A stretch of DNA of 48,465 nucleotides from Maritimibacter sp. REDSEA-S28_B5 (GCA_001626765.1 LUOO01000114.1:1-48465), one strand, 5' to 3'. Numbered from the stretch's first letter, positions 33,119-42,551 are shown. Notes: generated from the letters alone by a model not told the origin. Program-made: numbers and translations.

Positions 33119-33742
33119 TCAGACCAGCGTCGCCTCGGTTTTCGAGCGGATCTCATCCTCGGTCACGCCGGGGGCACATTCCACGATGCGAAGCCCGCCC
33201 TCGACCACGTCGAACACACCCAGATCGGTGATGATCCGGTCCACCACGCCCGCGCCGGTCAGCGGCAGCGTGCAGGCCTTGAGGAGTTTCGTCTCGCCCG
33301 CCTTGTTGGTGTGGTCCATCACCACGACGACCTTCTCGACACCAGCGACGAGGTCCATGGCCCCGCCCATGCCCTTGACGAGCTTGCCGGGGATCATCCA
33401 GTTCGCGAGGTCGCCGTTTTCGGCCACTTCCATCGCGCCCAGGATCGCGGCGGCAATCTTGCCGCCCCGGATCATGCCGAAGGACATGGCGCTGTCAAAA
33501 TAGGACGTGCGGTTCAGCTCGGTTATCGTCTTCTTGCCCGCGTTGATCAGGTCCGGGTCTTCCTCGCCCTCGAAGGGGAACGGACCCATGCCGAGCATCC
33601 CGTTCTCGGATTGCAGCGTGATGTCCTTGTCGCCCACGTAGTTGGCCACCAGCGTCGGGATCCCGATGCCGAGGTTCACATACATGCCGTCTTCAAGCTC
33701 TTCCGCGGCCCGTGCCGCCATTTGGTTACGATCCCAGGGCAT
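33119..33742 (-). CDS. scoB: 3-oxoacid CoA-transferase subunit B
   Basis: Beta subunit of succinyl-CoA:3-ketoacid CoA transferase, which moves CoA from succinyl-CoA to acetoacetate. The 207-residue protein starts [19 protein letters not shown]; the CoA-accepting catalytic glutamate is in LQSENGMLGMG (near residue 45), and the GNIG-type loop reads GMGGAMDLV near 127. Its start overlaps the stop of scoA by one base (TAATG). Complete and typical. Confidence 0.93.
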   Translation of the reverse strand: MPWDRNQMAARAAEELEDGMYVNLGIGIPTLVANYVGDKDITLQSENGMLGMGPFPFEGEEDPDLINAGKKTITELNRTSYFDSAMSFGMIRGGKIAAAILGAMEVAENGDLANWMIPGKLVKGMGGAMDLVAGVEKVVVVMDHTNKAGETKLLKACTLPLTGAGVVDRIITDLGVFDVVEGGLRIVECAPGVTEDEIRSKTEATLV

Positions 33743-34446
33743 TATGCTTCCTCCCGCTTGCGCGTCGTGCGCTGTTCGATCCGTTTCTCGTGTTCGCCCT
33801 GGATGATCCGGTGCACGTAGATGCCCGGCAGGTGGATGTGGTCGGGATCGAGCGAGCCGCGCGGCACGATTTCCTCGACCTCCACGACGCAGATCTTGCC
33901 GCACATGGCAGCAGGCGGGTTGAAGTTTCGGGCGGTCTTGCGAAAGACGAGGTTGCCGGTGTCGTCGGCCTTCCACGCCTTGACGATCGAGAGGTCGGCG
34001 AAGATGCCCTCTTCCATGATGTAGGTCTCGCCGCCGAAGTCCTTGTGCTCCTTGCCCTCGGCGATGACCGTGCCCACGCCGGTCTTGGTGTAGAACCCCG
34101 GGATGCCCGCGCCGCCCGCGCGCATCCGTTCGGCGAGCGTGCCCTGCGGGTTGAACTCGAGCTCGAGCTCGCCCGACAGATACTGGCGCATGAATTCGGC
34201 GTTCTCGCCCACGTAGGACGACATCATCTTTTTCACCTGACGGGTATCGAGCAGCTTGCCCAGCCCGAAGCCGTCCACGCCCGCGTTGTTGGAAGCAACG
34301 GTCAGATCCTTGACCCCGCTCTTCACGATGGCGTCGATGAGCAGTTCGGGGATGCCGCAAAGGCCAAAGCCCCCGGCGGCAATCAGCATCCCGTCCTTCA
34401 GGATGCCCTCCAGGGCCGCGTCGGCCGTGTCGTAGACTTTCTGCAT
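33742..34446 (-). CDS. scoA: 3-oxoacid CoA-transferase subunit A
   Basis: Alpha subunit of the same CoA transferase, 234 residues. It has the CoA-transferase signature [17 protein letters not shown] (near 18-34) and [15 protein letters not shown], and ends in a basic tail. It is translationally coupled to scoB. The pair would allow use of acetoacetate, for example from polyhydroxybutyrate breakdown. Upstream is a 258-base spacer holding the tRNA-Leu terminator. Confidence 0.93.
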   Translation of the reverse strand: MQKVYDTADAALEGILKDGMLIAAGGFGLCGIPELLIDAIVKSGVKDLTVASNNAGVDGFGLGKLLDTRQVKKMMSSYVGENAEFMRQYLSGELELEFNPQGTLAERMRAGGAGIPGFYTKTGVGTVIAEGKEHKDFGGETYIMEEGIFADLSIVKAWKADDTGNLVFRKTARNFNPPAAMCGKICVVEVEEIVPRGSLDPDHIHLPGIYVHRIIQGEHEKRIEQRTTRKREEA

Positions 34447-34655
34447 ATGGTCTGGTCCTCACTGATGGCGCGTCGCGGGCGCTCGTCCTCCGTCGCCCGC
34501 GCGTCTGACGTGTGGTATCGTGCCGGGTGGCGCAGGGGCAAGTAAGTAGTCTTGCGTAGAAGTCGGTCTGGACGGGGCCTGCACTCCTGTGCCGGTTTTT
34601 GCGGCGGGTCGATCCGGTGGGCAGGTGGAGAGGGAACATGACCGGCCGAAAACCA

Positions 34656-34688
34656 AAAGCCCCACCGTTGCCGGCGGGGCTTTTTGCT
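34656..34688 (-). terminator. Terminator after tRNA-Leu
   Basis: On the minus strand AGCCCCGCC and GGTGGGGCT pair around GGCAAC, then TTTGGTTTT follows. It begins 17 bases after the tRNA 3' end. The plus strand also has a T5 tract after the stem. Confidence 0.75.
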
Positions 34689-34704
34689 GGACCAAGGGTC
34701 CAAA

Positions 34705-34791
34705 TGGTGCGGTCGAGAAGACTCGAACTTCCACGGGAGTTACCCCACAGCGACCTCAACGCTGCGCGTCTACCAATTCCGCCACGACCGC
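34705..34791 (-). tRNA. tRNA-Leu (anticodon GAG)
   Basis: An 87-base class II tRNA. Acceptor arms GCGGTCG and CGACCGC pair perfectly and the 3' CCA is encoded (34705-34707). The D-arm has the GGTAGACGC-type sequence of leucine tRNAs, the anticodon stem CAGCG/CGCTG holds loop TTGAGGT with anticodon GAG (reads CUC and CUU), a long variable arm follows, and the T-arm contains GTTCGAGTC. Confidence 0.95.
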
Positions 34792-34911
34792 ACTGTCTTG
34801 GCTTGGTGGCGCGCTGAATAGCGTGGGATTCGGATGATGTGAAGGGGAATTTTCCGAATTGGCGAATTTCTTTTTCCGGGGCGTCCCGAGGCGGGCGCGC
34901 GCCCGTCGCGG

Positions 34912-35345
34912 CTATTCGGCGGGCAGCGTCGGACGGGTGGAAAAGAGCTTCCAACCGGTCCAGAGAAGCACGGCGGCCAGCACCGCGAGGCTTGCGGCCG
35001 CGGCGATGCTGGTGCCGTCCTCGGCCGCGCCGAAGAGCACCTCGTGCATCCGGCGACCGGGGAGCGCCGGATCGCGCTGATCGCGAGCACGAGGTTCACG
35101 AGGGTGACGGCGGAGAGGATATGGATCGGGCTGAAGGGACCGATGAGGCGGATTTCCATGATCAGGAAGGACGACGCGGCAGTGAGGGCCATGGCGCTCG
35201 CCCAGACATAGCCCAGCGTCTTGTGCAGACGGTCCCGGCGGCGGCGAAAGATCACCACGGGGGTGGCCGCGAGCGCCGCGAGGGCGCTGATCACATGGGC
35301 CTGCACGGGGGCCGGTGCGTCGAGGAGCGGGGAGAGGTCGAACAT
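34912..35345 (-). pseudogene. DUF2306 membrane protein, internally deleted and frameshifted
   Basis: DUF2306 proteins are small multi-pass membrane proteins of unknown function. From ATG 35343-35345 the frame reads MFDLSPLLDAPAPVQAHVIS with two or three TM helices and GPFSPIHILSAVTLVNLVLAISAIR, all typical. At about 35062-35070 the reading passes into an unconserved Cys/Arg-rich tail, while another frame takes up LPGRRMHEVLFG, the usual end of this family, plus a final TM segment (SLAVLAAVLLWTGWKLF) to the stop at 34912. The family normally has about 25-30 residues between these parts (an HRR-type loop and one TM helix); they are missing and the frame shifts. Same kind of lesion as in gloB. 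Confidence 0.75.
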
Positions 35346-35443
35346 GGTCTGGGTTCCTTGCCATCGGGTATCGGGTCTGGCACCTCTTTCTCAGGCCGGT
35401 CGGCGTGGCGCGACCGGGAATACGCAGAGGGACATCCGGGACC

Positions 35444-36256
35444 GTGAACGACAGCCTCATGCACTTCACGAAGCGCGAAATGCGGGCGACCTTTGGCCGG
35501 CGCGGGGTCTGGATCGGGCTGGTTGCGGCGGGCGTGGTCCTTGGCCTTGCCGGTCCCTTCGACACGGACGAGGTTATGCGGCCCTTGCCCAGCGTCGTCT
35601 ACTGGACCTTCATCACGATGATCGGCTTCGGGGTCGGATCGCTGGTCTCGACGTTTCTGTCCGAGGTGCTGCGCCGGGCGGGTGTGCCGCGCTGGCCGGC
35701 CGTCGTCGTCTCCGGCGCGCTTGCCGGGGTGGTGCTGACGGCGCTCCTCACCGTCGTGAACACGGCGGTGTTCGGGATCGGGTTCCTCGATCCCGAACTC
35801 CTTGTCCCGCTCTGGATCAATGTCATCGTGATCTCGGTCATCATCTCGGTGGCCTATGTCGCGATGCACGACCACGCGCGCGCGCAGGCGGGGTCTGCCC
35901 CGGACCAGCCGCCCGCTTCGCCGATGGTGTCGGGCGGCGCGCCCCGTATCCTTGCCCGTGTGCCGATCGAGAAACGCGGCGCGCTCATGGCGCTGTCGGT
36001 GCAGGATCACTACGTCGAGGTCATCACCGATCGGGGGACGGAACTCGTGCTCCTGCGGCTGTCGGACGCGATCGAAGAGGTCGGCGCAACCCCGGGACTG
36101 CAGGTTCACCGGTCGCATTGGGTGGCCATCCCCGCCGTTGCAGCTGCGAGACGCGACGGCGCGAAAGCGACCCTCACCCTGACCAATGGGCGTGACATTC
36201 CCGTCTCGCGGACCTATCTGCCCGCCGTGAAGGAGGCCGGGCTTTTGCCCGGATGA
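35444..36256 (+). CDS. Membrane-bound LytTR-domain transcriptional regulator
   Basis: Protein of 270 residues with four TM helices (about 22-36, 50-72, 82-107, 118-138) and a C-terminal LytTR DNA-binding domain (about 170-268: [57 protein letters not shown]). No sensor kinase or receiver domain is present, so it probably senses something through the membrane part. Start GTG 35444 is preferred over ATG 35459, but neither has a strong ribosome site. Its stop overlaps the lipB start by four bases. It diverges from the broken DUF2306 gene. Confidence 0.85.
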   Translation: MNDSLMHFTKREMRATFGRRGVWIGLVAAGVVLGLAGPFDTDEVMRPLPSVVYWTFITMIGFGVGSLVSTFLSEVLRRAGVPRWPAVVVSGALAGVVLTALLTVVNTAVFGIGFLDPELLVPLWINVIVISVIISVAYVAMHDHARAQAGSAPDQPPASPMVSGGAPRILARVPIEKRGALMALSVQDHYVEVITDRGTELVLLRLSDAIEEVGATPGLQVHRSHWVAIPAVAAARRDGAKATLTLTNGRDIPVSRTYLPAVKEAGLLPG

Positions 36257-36951
36257 ACCCGATGGTCGAATGGAACATCACGGACGGGCTGACCGACTAC
36301 GACGACGCGGTCGCCTTTATGGAGGCGCGCGCGGCGGCCATCGCGGCGGGCGAGGCGGACGAGTTGATCTGGCTCGTCGAACATCCGCCGCTCTATACCG
36401 CAGGCACCAGCGCGAAGCCCGCCGACCTTGTCGATCCCGACCGTTTTCCGGTCCATGTGACCAAGCGCGGCGGCCAGTATACCTATCACGGCCCGGGCCA
36501 GCGCGTCGTCTATGTCATGCTCGACCTCAACCGGCGCGGGCGCGACATCCGCGCCTTTGTCCAGAAGATGGAGGATTGGGTTATCGCGACTCTCGATGCC
36601 TTCAACATCAAGGGCGAGGTGCGCGAGGGCCGCGTGGGCGTCTGGGTCGAACGGCCCGACAGGCCGCGCACCGTGACCGGCAAGATGGCCGAAGACAAGA
36701 TCGCGGCCATCGGCGTGCGGCTGCGCAAATGGGTGAGCTTTCACGGCCTGTCGATCAACGTAGAGCCGGAGCTTGACCATTTCACAGGGATCGTGCCCTG
36801 CGGGATCACCGAATACGGCGTCACATCGCTGGTCGACCTGGGCCTGCCGGTCACGATGGCGGATGTGGACGTGGCGCTGCGCCGGACCTTTGACGAGGTC
36901 TTCGGCGAACTGCCGGAGTTGTCGACGGATCAGGGCCGGAAGAGCGCATGA
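36253..36951 (+). CDS. lipB: Lipoyl(octanoyl) transferase
   Basis: Transfers octanoyl from acyl carrier protein to lipoyl domains of 2-oxoacid dehydrogenases and the glycine cleavage H protein. The 232-residue protein has [12 protein letters not shown] (72-83), the catalytic lysine K149 in [19 protein letters not shown] and the acyl-accepting cysteine C183 in VPCGITEYG. The ATG 36253 overlaps the LytTR stop as ATGA; the ATG three codons later (MVEW) is an equally good start by homology. Its own stop overlaps the next gene, again ATGA. Confidence 0.95.
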   Translation: MNPMVEWNITDGLTDYDDAVAFMEARAAAIAAGEADELIWLVEHPPLYTAGTSAKPADLVDPDRFPVHVTKRGGQYTYHGPGQRVVYVMLDLNRRGRDIRAFVQKMEDWVIATLDAFNIKGEVREGRVGVWVERPDRPRTVTGKMAEDKIAAIGVRLRKWVSFHGLSINVEPELDHFTGIVPCGITEYGVTSLVDLGLPVTMADVDVALRRTFDEVFGELPELSTDQGRKSA

Positions 36952-38057
36952 GCCTGTCTGCGACCAACCGCGGGGCCAATGACGAGGATATCGCCGCTCC
37001 GATGCCGCCCGCGCTGGCGGCGCTGAAGCGGCGGCTCCAGTTCTCGGGCTGGTTGCAGTTCGCCCTGCCCTTCGGACTGGCGCTAGCGCTGGGGCTCCTG
37101 TCGCTGATCCTCTTGGCCTTTGGCTTTGCGGGAGGATCGCGGGTGCTGACGGTGCTCTCGGGTCTGGCGCTTGTGCTCGGCGTCTTCGAGGTCGCGGCTC
37201 TCAAGCTGCGGCTTTTCACCCTGCCCGACCGCGACCACCGCCCGATCCCAGGCGATATTTTCGAGGTCATGGCGAAACGCCGATCCGTGCGGTCGTTTCA
37301 GCCCGTGCCGCTCGCCCCCGCCGATCTGTCCGCCGTCCGCTCGCTTCTCACGCAACATGTAAGCCTCGACGCGGCCCATACGCTCGTCCAGGGCGAGGTG
37401 CGGGCCGAGTTCGTGGAGCAGCGGATCACGGTCTGGCCCGGCATTGGGGCGCAGAATTTCCTGATCGTCGTGGTGCCAAAGGTATATGACCGGCTCGCGG
37501 TGATCGAGGCCGGGCGCGCGCTCGAGCATGTGGTGTTGGGGCTGACCGCGCGGGGGGTCGCGACCTGCTGGATCGGACCGGGCACCGATCTGCGCTCGGC
37601 GCAGGAGGCGCTTGGCGGGCGCTTCGATCCCGCGCGCGATCATGTGCTCTGCACCATCGCCATCGGCTACGAAAGCCGCTGGAAGCCACTGCTGGTCCGG
37701 CTCATGCGGGTCGCGATGCACCGGCGCAAGCCGCTGGCAGATCTGGTGTTCGACGTGGCCCCCGGGCTGCCCGCGCCGCTGCACCACAAGGGGCTGAAGC
37801 CCTACCGCCCGGTGATCGAGGCCTGCCGCCGCGCGCCATCGTCCTACAACGGCCAGACCACGCGGCTGATCCTTCGCGAGGATGCCCAAGGGCTGCGCTC
37901 GGCGCGTCTTTGTGCCGAGGAAGGATCGCGGTTCTACGCGCCCCTTGCGCTGGGAATCTGGGCGGCGCACTGGGAGGCCGGGACCAAGGCCATCGGTCGC
38001 CAGGGGCAATGGCAACTGCACAGCCCGCCCGCGCCCATGGCGGGGAAAGCCGCATAG
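36948..38057 (+). CDS. Nitroreductase-like protein with N-terminal membrane segment
   Basis: Protein of 369 residues. Residues about 40-85 form two TM helices; the rest resembles the TM1586-type nitroreductase fold, built from two related halves: [17 protein letters not shown] with [23 protein letters not shown] (near 105-210), and [21 protein letters not shown] with [15 protein letters not shown] (near 285-350). The RRSVRSF and APSSYNGQ motifs are FMN-site features. Substrate unknown. It overlaps lipB by four bases, giving a three-gene coupled unit with the LytTR regulator. Confidence 0.8.
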   Translation: MSLSATNRGANDEDIAAPMPPALAALKRRLQFSGWLQFALPFGLALALGLLSLILLAFGFAGGSRVLTVLSGLALVLGVFEVAALKLRLFTLPDRDHRPIPGDIFEVMAKRRSVRSFQPVPLAPADLSAVRSLLTQHVSLDAAHTLVQGEVRAEFVEQRITVWPGIGAQNFLIVVVPKVYDRLAVIEAGRALEHVVLGLTARGVATCWIGPGTDLRSAQEALGGRFDPARDHVLCTIAIGYESRWKPLLVRLMRVAMHRRKPLADLVFDVAPGLPAPLHHKGLKPYRPVIEACRRAPSSYNGQTTRLILREDAQGLRSARLCAEEGSRFYAPLALGIWAAHWEAGTKAIGRQGQWQLHSPPAPMAGKAA

Positions 38058-38217
38058 GCAACCGCAATTCAGCGCATTGGCGAACACGCCGGCATGCGAC
38101 CAACCGCCCGCTTGCCCTGCTACCCCCGAGCCGCCATGGTTCCGAAGTCAAACCGGGGGTCCCGCGATTCCCGGAGGGAGAGACTTGACCCTCATCAAGC
38201 GAACAAAGAGGAACGCC

Positions 38218-38700
38218 ATGAAAGCCATCCTGAAAACCGCCCTCAGCACAACTGCCGCGCTCGTCGTGCTCGCCGTCCCGGCCTTTGCCGAAAACCACGG
38301 GGGAATGGGCGACGCCGCCGCGGGCGAGAACGATTTCAAGAAGTGCAAGAGCTGCCACGCCATCATCGACGACTCGGGCGAAGCGATCGTGAAGGGCGGC
38401 AAGACCGGCCCGAACCTCTATGGCGTCATCGGCCGTCATGCCGCGGGCACCGATTTCAACTATGGCGATGGCCTCGTCGAGCTTGGCGAGACCGGCATGA
38501 TCTGGACCGAGGAACTGCTCACCGCCTATCTCACGGACCCGACCGCCTTCGTGAAGGAACAGACGGGTGATGACGGTGCCAAGTCGAAGATGACCTTCAA
38601 GCTGAAGGACGGGGCCGACGTGGCCGCCTACCTCGCCACCTTCTCGCCCGACATGCCGGCGGAAGAGGGTGCGGCGGAAGAGACGCCCGCCTCGAACTGA
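38218..38700 (+). CDS. Cytochrome c2-type periplasmic electron carrier
   Basis: Class I c-type cytochrome of 160 residues. A signal peptide (1-24, ending AFAEN) precedes the heme-binding CKSCH at about 42-46; the axial methionine is in KSKMTFKL near 126, and TGPNLYGVIGR is the conserved loop after the heme site. The tail is acidic and Ala-rich (EEGAAEETPASN), longer than in R. sphaeroides c2. ATG 38218 has AAAGAGGA upstream. It likely carries electrons from the bc1 complex to an oxidase or reaction centre. A terminator follows. Confidence 0.92.
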   Translation: MKAILKTALSTTAALVVLAVPAFAENHGGMGDAAAGENDFKKCKSCHAIIDDSGEAIVKGGKTGPNLYGVIGRHAAGTDFNYGDGLVELGETGMIWTEELLTAYLTDPTAFVKEQTGDDGAKSKMTFKLKDGADVAAYLATFSPDMPAEEGAAEETPASN

Positions 38701-38732
38701 TCCCGCGCTTGCGGTTTCGCCCGTGCGCCTCC

Positions 38733-38766
38733 GACCCCGTCCGGCACCACCGGGCGGGGTTTTTCC
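38733..38766 (+). terminator. Terminator after the cytochrome c gene
   Basis: ACCCCGTCCGG pairs with CCGGGCGGGGT (one mismatch) around CACCA and is followed by TTTTCC, about 33 bases after the stop. Confidence 0.85.
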
Positions 38767-38875
38767 TTGGACCAGTGTCCGCTGCCCCCTGCCCGCTGCC
38801 GTGGCGGGTATCTTTGACAAGCCGGTGTCCCGTCACTAACCTCCTGCCGGTAGGGATCTGTCGGGGGGACACGAC

Positions 38876-39598
38876 ATGAGAACCACTGGCAATCTTATTA
38901 GCGCGCTTTGTCTCGGTCCTGCCGTAGCCTTTGCCCTGATGGCCGCCCCTGCGGCCAAGGCCAATCCGCTCGACCGCTGGCGCGTGTCCTGCGGCGCGGA
39001 GGCCGGTGCGATCACCCGGTCGGGCAAAGACTGGACCTTCAAGACCAGCCGCAACCTGTGCCCCGGCGGCATCTTCAAACAGCGTGCGGAGCTTGAAAGC
39101 GACAAGATCGCGCCGACCCAGAAGGGCGCCTACCGGTTCTCGACCACGCTCGCGATCACCTCGGCCTCGTCCGAGACGCTGACGCTGTTTCAGATCCACG
39201 ACGGGCGTCTGGGTTGCGGTCCGCCGCTCATGGTGCGGTTGGGCGGTGACGGGCGGCTTTTCATCACGGGCGACTACAAGGTGGGCGACCAGCCGGGCGA
39301 GAACTGCATCCGCGACGTGCTGTCGGCGAGCGGGAAATCGGCGGCACGGCTGCCGCGCGACGGGACGGCGCACAAGCTGGAGGTCATCATCGACTTCGAC
39401 GGGCAGAGCGGGTTTCGCGTGTTCCTTTACCTTGACGGCACGCTTCAGGTGACCGGAGCCTATCGCCCGGGCAGCGATCCACGCCTGTGGCGGTCGAAAC
39501 AGTTCTACTTCAAGCATGGCGTCTATTCGCAGAACGTCATCCCCTACACCGTCACTTCGCGCGGGATGCGCGTGGACAAGATCAGGCTGAACCAATGA
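38876..39598 (+). CDS. Secreted jelly-roll (polysaccharide-lyase-like) protein
   Basis: Exported protein of 240 residues with a signal peptide (1-29, ending AAKA). The mature part is beta-rich and ends with FYFKHGVYSQNVIPYTVTSR, a pattern reminiscent of the YFKAGxYxQ strand of PL7/heparin-lyase-like concanavalin folds; EVIIDFDGQSGFRVFLYLDG looks like the matching inner strands. Whether it cleaves polysaccharide is not established: the usual catalytic Q-x-H signature is only loosely seen as FQIHDG. Four or more cysteines suggest disulfides. The next gene overlaps by four bases. Confidence 0.7.
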   Translation: MRTTGNLISALCLGPAVAFALMAAPAAKANPLDRWRVSCGAEAGAITRSGKDWTFKTSRNLCPGGIFKQRAELESDKIAPTQKGAYRFSTTLAITSASSETLTLFQIHDGRLGCGPPLMVRLGGDGRLFITGDYKVGDQPGENCIRDVLSASGKSAARLPRDGTAHKLEVIIDFDGQSGFRVFLYLDGTLQVTGAYRPGSDPRLWRSKQFYFKHGVYSQNVIPYTVTSRGMRVDKIRLNQ

Positions 39599-40008
39599 TC
39601 CGGCCCCTCGCCTTCGCCGCGCTTCTCGCCCCGCTCCTCGCAAGCGCGCCCGCCGGGTCGCGAGCTCTGGCGCAGGACAGCATCGAGACCTTCGGCGGCG
39701 CGTGGGAGACGGACTGGGGCGAGACATGGGCGTTCCAGTCGGAAGACGGGGCTGCCTACGAGGGCTATTACCTGAGCGACAACGGGCGTTTCGTCCTCGA
39801 GTTCACCGACCACGTATTCGAGGGCTACTGGGCCGAAGACATGTCGGACGTGGAATGCCCGACACCGCTCATGGGCAGTTACTACTGGGGCAAGTTGCAA
39901 CTGGCCAACTCCGACCAGTATCCGGGGTTCAAGATGGTCTGGGGCTATTGCGACGGGCCACTGGACAGGGTCTGGAACTTTGCCGAAAGGCTCCCCGACG
40001 GGTTGTGA
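39595..40008 (+). CDS. Small secreted Trp/Gly-rich beta-repeat protein
   Basis: A 137-residue exported protein (signal peptide 1-26, ending ALAQ). The mature part has repeated strands of the type GGAWETDWGETWAF, YEGYYLSDNGRFVLEF, FEGYWAEDM, SYYWGKLQLA, recalling lipocalin-like or MORN-like beta sheets; two cysteines may pair. Start ATG 39595 overlaps the stop of the jelly-roll gene (ATGA), so the two products are made together and may interact. No named family recognised. Confidence 0.68.
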   Translation: MIRPLAFAALLAPLLASAPAGSRALAQDSIETFGGAWETDWGETWAFQSEDGAAYEGYYLSDNGRFVLEFTDHVFEGYWAEDMSDVECPTPLMGSYYWGKLQLANSDQYPGFKMVWGYCDGPLDRVWNFAERLPDGL

Positions 40009-40161
40009 TCATGGCCGGGACACTGACACAGTAATCCAGCCGCGCCCGCCACGTCGTCGCCGCCGCGCCTCTACAGGCAAAGCCAGGCATCCGGAACCAA
40101 ACGCCCGGCTGCCCGCGTTGGGAGGGACGAACCATGCAGATCCGACCACCGAGGAGCCGTT

Positions 40162-40413
40162 TTGGACGCCAGACTGATCGCCGCCATCGTCATCTCGCCT
40201 TTCGTCATCGCCTTTCTCTACGCAGGGATTCACGAACTCCTGCGCTACCGCTCCGAAGGCAAGGCGACCTATGGGCTAATGTATGACGAAGACACCGGGA
40301 CGAGCTATGTCGCGGGCATAGAAGAGGGACGCGAAAGCTACGATCCCGAGGATTTCGACCCCGCAAGCTACAGCGACCCGGAGGTTGCGGCGACGGACGA
40401 CGAAAAGGTCTGA
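40162..40413 (+). CDS. Small membrane-anchored protein with acidic tail
   Basis: An 83-residue protein starting with TTG 40162, which has GAGGAG nine bases upstream. One TM helix (residues 5-24), then YRSEGKATYGLMYDEDTGTS and a strongly acidic C-terminus (EEGRESYDPEDFDPASYSDP). It lies alone between the secreted pair and ctaD. Function unknown; codon use matches neighbours, which supports it being real. Confidence 0.6.
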   Translation: MDARLIAAIVISPFVIAFLYAGIHELLRYRSEGKATYGLMYDEDTGTSYVAGIEEGRESYDPEDFDPASYSDPEVAATDDEKV

Positions 40414-40678
40414 CAGGGGCTGCCCGTTCTGAAGGATCCGGTGCGATGCAAACGGCGTGACCGCGCCAACCGGACAACGCCGCGTCGATCACAGGTCGCG
40501 ACCGCGCCACGCCACGCATCCCGCGACATCCGGACGCAGGGGTTGAATCCCGGCAGCCCGCAGCGGGATGGCCGCGGTAAGCTGCGGAAAATCGTAGCGG
40601 AAACACGGGTTTTCGCCCCCCGGACCAAGGTCGCAAATCCGGTCCATGCCCCTGCAAAACATGCAAAAAAGTGAACAT

Positions 40679-40692
40679 TTGATCTCGGTCAA
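40679..40692. promoter_or_regulatory. Putative FnrL/Anr-type box upstream of ctaD
   Basis: TTGATCTCGGTCAA matches the alphaproteobacterial FNR-type pattern TTGAT-N4-GTCAA. It directly precedes a candidate promoter, so oxygen-responsive control of the aa3 oxidase is likely; activation or repression cannot be decided from position alone. Confidence 0.6.
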
Positions 40693-40694
40693 CA

Positions 40695-40723
40695 TTGCCC
40701 TGCGCGAATTGTCGCAGTAAAAG
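40695..40723 (+). promoter_or_regulatory. Candidate ctaD promoter
   Basis: TTGCCC (40695-40700) and TAAAAG (40718-40723) are separated by 17 bases, about 100 bases upstream of the ctaD ATG. The FNR-like box would be centred at about -44. Confidence 0.4.
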
Positions 40724-40824
40724 CCGTTTAATTTCGGGCATGATGCGAGTCATGCACGGGAAGGGAGCTACGGGTGTCGGCAGCTTTTCAGCCTGTCGGG
40801 ATCGAGCAAGAAAGGGAGACCTTC

Positions 40825-42498
40825 ATGGCGGACGCAGCCATTCACGGTCATGAACATCACGACGATCGCGGGTTTTTCACCCGCTGGTTCATGTCCACCA
40901 ACCACAAGGATATCGGTATCCTCTACCTGATCACGTCGGCGATCGTCGGCCTGATCTCGGTGAGCTTCACGGTGCTCATGCGCCTCGAGCTCATGGACCC
41001 CGGTGTCCAGCACATGTGCCTCGAGGGCTTCCGCCTGTTCACGGATGCAAGCGCGGAGTGCACGCCCAACGGCCACTTCTGGAACGTGATGATCACCTAC
41101 CACGGTGTGCTCATGATGTTCTTCGTCGTGATCCCGGCGCTCTTCGGCGGTTTCGGCAACTACTTCATGCCGCTGCAGATCGGTGCGCCGGACATGGCGT
41201 TCCCGCGGATGAACAACCTGTCGTTCTGGCTCTATGTCACCGGCACCGCGCTTGGCGTCGCCTCGCTCCTGTCGCCTGGCGGCAATGACCAGATGGGCTC
41301 GGGCGTGGGCTGGGTGCTCTACCCGCCCCTGTCGACGACCGAAGGCGGCTACTCGATGGACCTCGCGATCTTCGCGGTTCACGTGTCGGGTGCTTCGTCG
41401 ATCCTGGGCGCGATCAACATGATCACCACCTTCCTCAACATGCGTGCCCCCGGCATGACCATGTTCAAGGTGCCGCTCTTTGCCTGGTCGATCTTTGTCA
41501 CCGCCTGGCTCATCCTGCTCGCCCTGCCCGTTCTGGCCGGTGCGATCACGATGCTGCTCATGGACCGCAACTTCGGGACGACCTTCTTCGACCCGTCGGG
41601 CGGTGGTGACCCGATCCTCTACCAGCACATCCTGTGGTTCTTCGGCCACCCCGAAGTCTACATCGTGGTTCTGCCGGGCTTCGGCCTCGTCTCCCACGTC
41701 TTTGCGACCTTCGCCAAGAAACCGATCTTCGGCTACCTGCCGATGGTCTGGGCGCTCATCGCCATCGGTGTCATCGGCTTCGTCGTCTGGGCGCACCACA
41801 TGTACACCGTGGGGATGTCGCTCCAGCAGCAGTCCTACTTCATGCTCGCCACGATGGTCATCGCGGTGCCGACCGGCATCAAGATCTTCTCGTGGATCGC
41901 GACGATGTGGGGCGGGTCGATCGAGTTCAAGACGCCGATGCTCTTTGCCTTCGGCTTCCTGTTCCTCTTCACCGTGGGCGGTGTGACCGGCGTCGTGCTG
42001 TCGCAGGCTGGTGTGGACCGCGTCTATCACGACACCTACTACGTCGTGGCGCACTTCCACTACACCATGTCCATGGGCGCGGCCTTCACCATCTTCGCGG
42101 GCTGCTACTACTGGGTCGGCAAGATGTCGGGCCGTCAGTATCCCGAGATGCTGGGCAAGCTGCACTTCTGGCTGTTCTTCATCGGTGTGAACCTGACGTT
42201 CTTCCCGCAGCACTTCCTCGGCCGTCAGGGCATGCCGCGCCGCTACATCGACTATCCGGAGGCCTTCGCCTACTGGAACCACATTTCGTCGATGGGTGCC
42301 TTCCTGTCCTTCGCCTCGTTCATCCTGTTCTTCGGGATCATGATCTACACGGTCTTTGCCGGCCGTCGCGTGACCGAGAACAACTACTGGAACGAATACG
42401 CGGATACCCTGGAATGGACCCTGCCCTCGCCGCCGCCGGAGCACACCTTCGAACAGCTCCCGAAGCGTGAGGACTGGGACAAGTCGCACGCGCACTAA
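40825..42498 (+). CDS. ctaD: Cytochrome c oxidase (aa3-type) subunit I
   Basis: Catalytic subunit of the proton-pumping aa3 oxidase, 12 TM helices, binding heme a, heme a3 and CuB. Start ATG 40825 ([16 protein letters not shown]) has AAAGGGAG upstream; a GTG 51 bases earlier is less likely. In the 557-residue protein: heme a ligands H93 and H412, D-channel D123 (GAPDMAFP) and E277 (GHPEVY), CuB ligands H275, H324, H325 with the cross-linked Y279, K-channel K353, heme a3 ligand H410. It is a type A1 oxidase. Other cta genes are not in the window, as in Rhodobacter where ctaD stands apart. A terminator follows. Confidence 0.98.
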   Translation: MADAAIHGHEHHDDRGFFTRWFMSTNHKDIGILYLITSAIVGLISVSFTVLMRLELMDPGVQHMCLEGFRLFTDASAECTPNGHFWNVMITYHGVLMMFFVVIPALFGGFGNYFMPLQIGAPDMAFPRMNNLSFWLYVTGTALGVASLLSPGGNDQMGSGVGWVLYPPLSTTEGGYSMDLAIFAVHVSGASSILGAINMITTFLNMRAPGMTMFKVPLFAWSIFVTAWLILLALPVLAGAITMLLMDRNFGTTFFDPSGGGDPILYQHILWFFGHPEVYIVVLPGFGLVSHVFATFAKKPIFGYLPMVWALIAIGVIGFVVWAHHMYTVGMSLQQQSYFMLATMVIAVPTGIKIFSWIATMWGGSIEFKTPMLFAFGFLFLFTVGGVTGVVLSQAGVDRVYHDTYYVVAHFHYTMSMGAAFTIFAGCYYWVGKMSGRQYPEMLGKLHFWLFFIGVNLTFFPQHFLGRQGMPRRYIDYPEAFAYWNHISSMGAFLSFASFILFFGIMIYTVFAGRRVTENNYWNEYADTLEWTLPSPPPEHTFEQLPKREDWDKSHAH

Positions 42499-42518
42499 GG
42501 GCGGACGACAGACAGAGT

Positions 42519-42551
42519 TGAAAGGCCCGGATGGAAACGTCCGGGCCTTTT
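42519..42551 (+). terminator. Terminator after ctaD
   Basis: AAAGGCCCGGA and TCCGGGCCTTT form an 11-pair stem around TGGAAACG, followed by TACATG. The run of T is only three bases. Its 3' edge is 18 bases from the next gene's ATG, so it could also act as an attenuator or readthrough point. Confidence 0.75.

Larger units (their letters stand above)
40414..40773. other. Intergenic region upstream of ctaD (about 360 bases)
   Basis: No convincing gene. Short frames here are Arg-rich without ribosome site or conserved features. The last 100 bases hold the putative FnrL box, a candidate promoter and a short direct repeat of the form TGCAAAA (near 40653 and 40662). Confidence 0.5.

Noticed and set aside
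40441..40674. A 77-residue Arg-rich frame upstream of ctaD.
   Set aside because: No ribosome site, no conserved features, and composition expected from random high-GC sequence.
40768..42495. A 575-codon minus-strand frame opposite ctaD.
   Set aside because: Extreme His/Arg/Glu/Asp content is the reverse-strand image of a GC-rich membrane protein gene.
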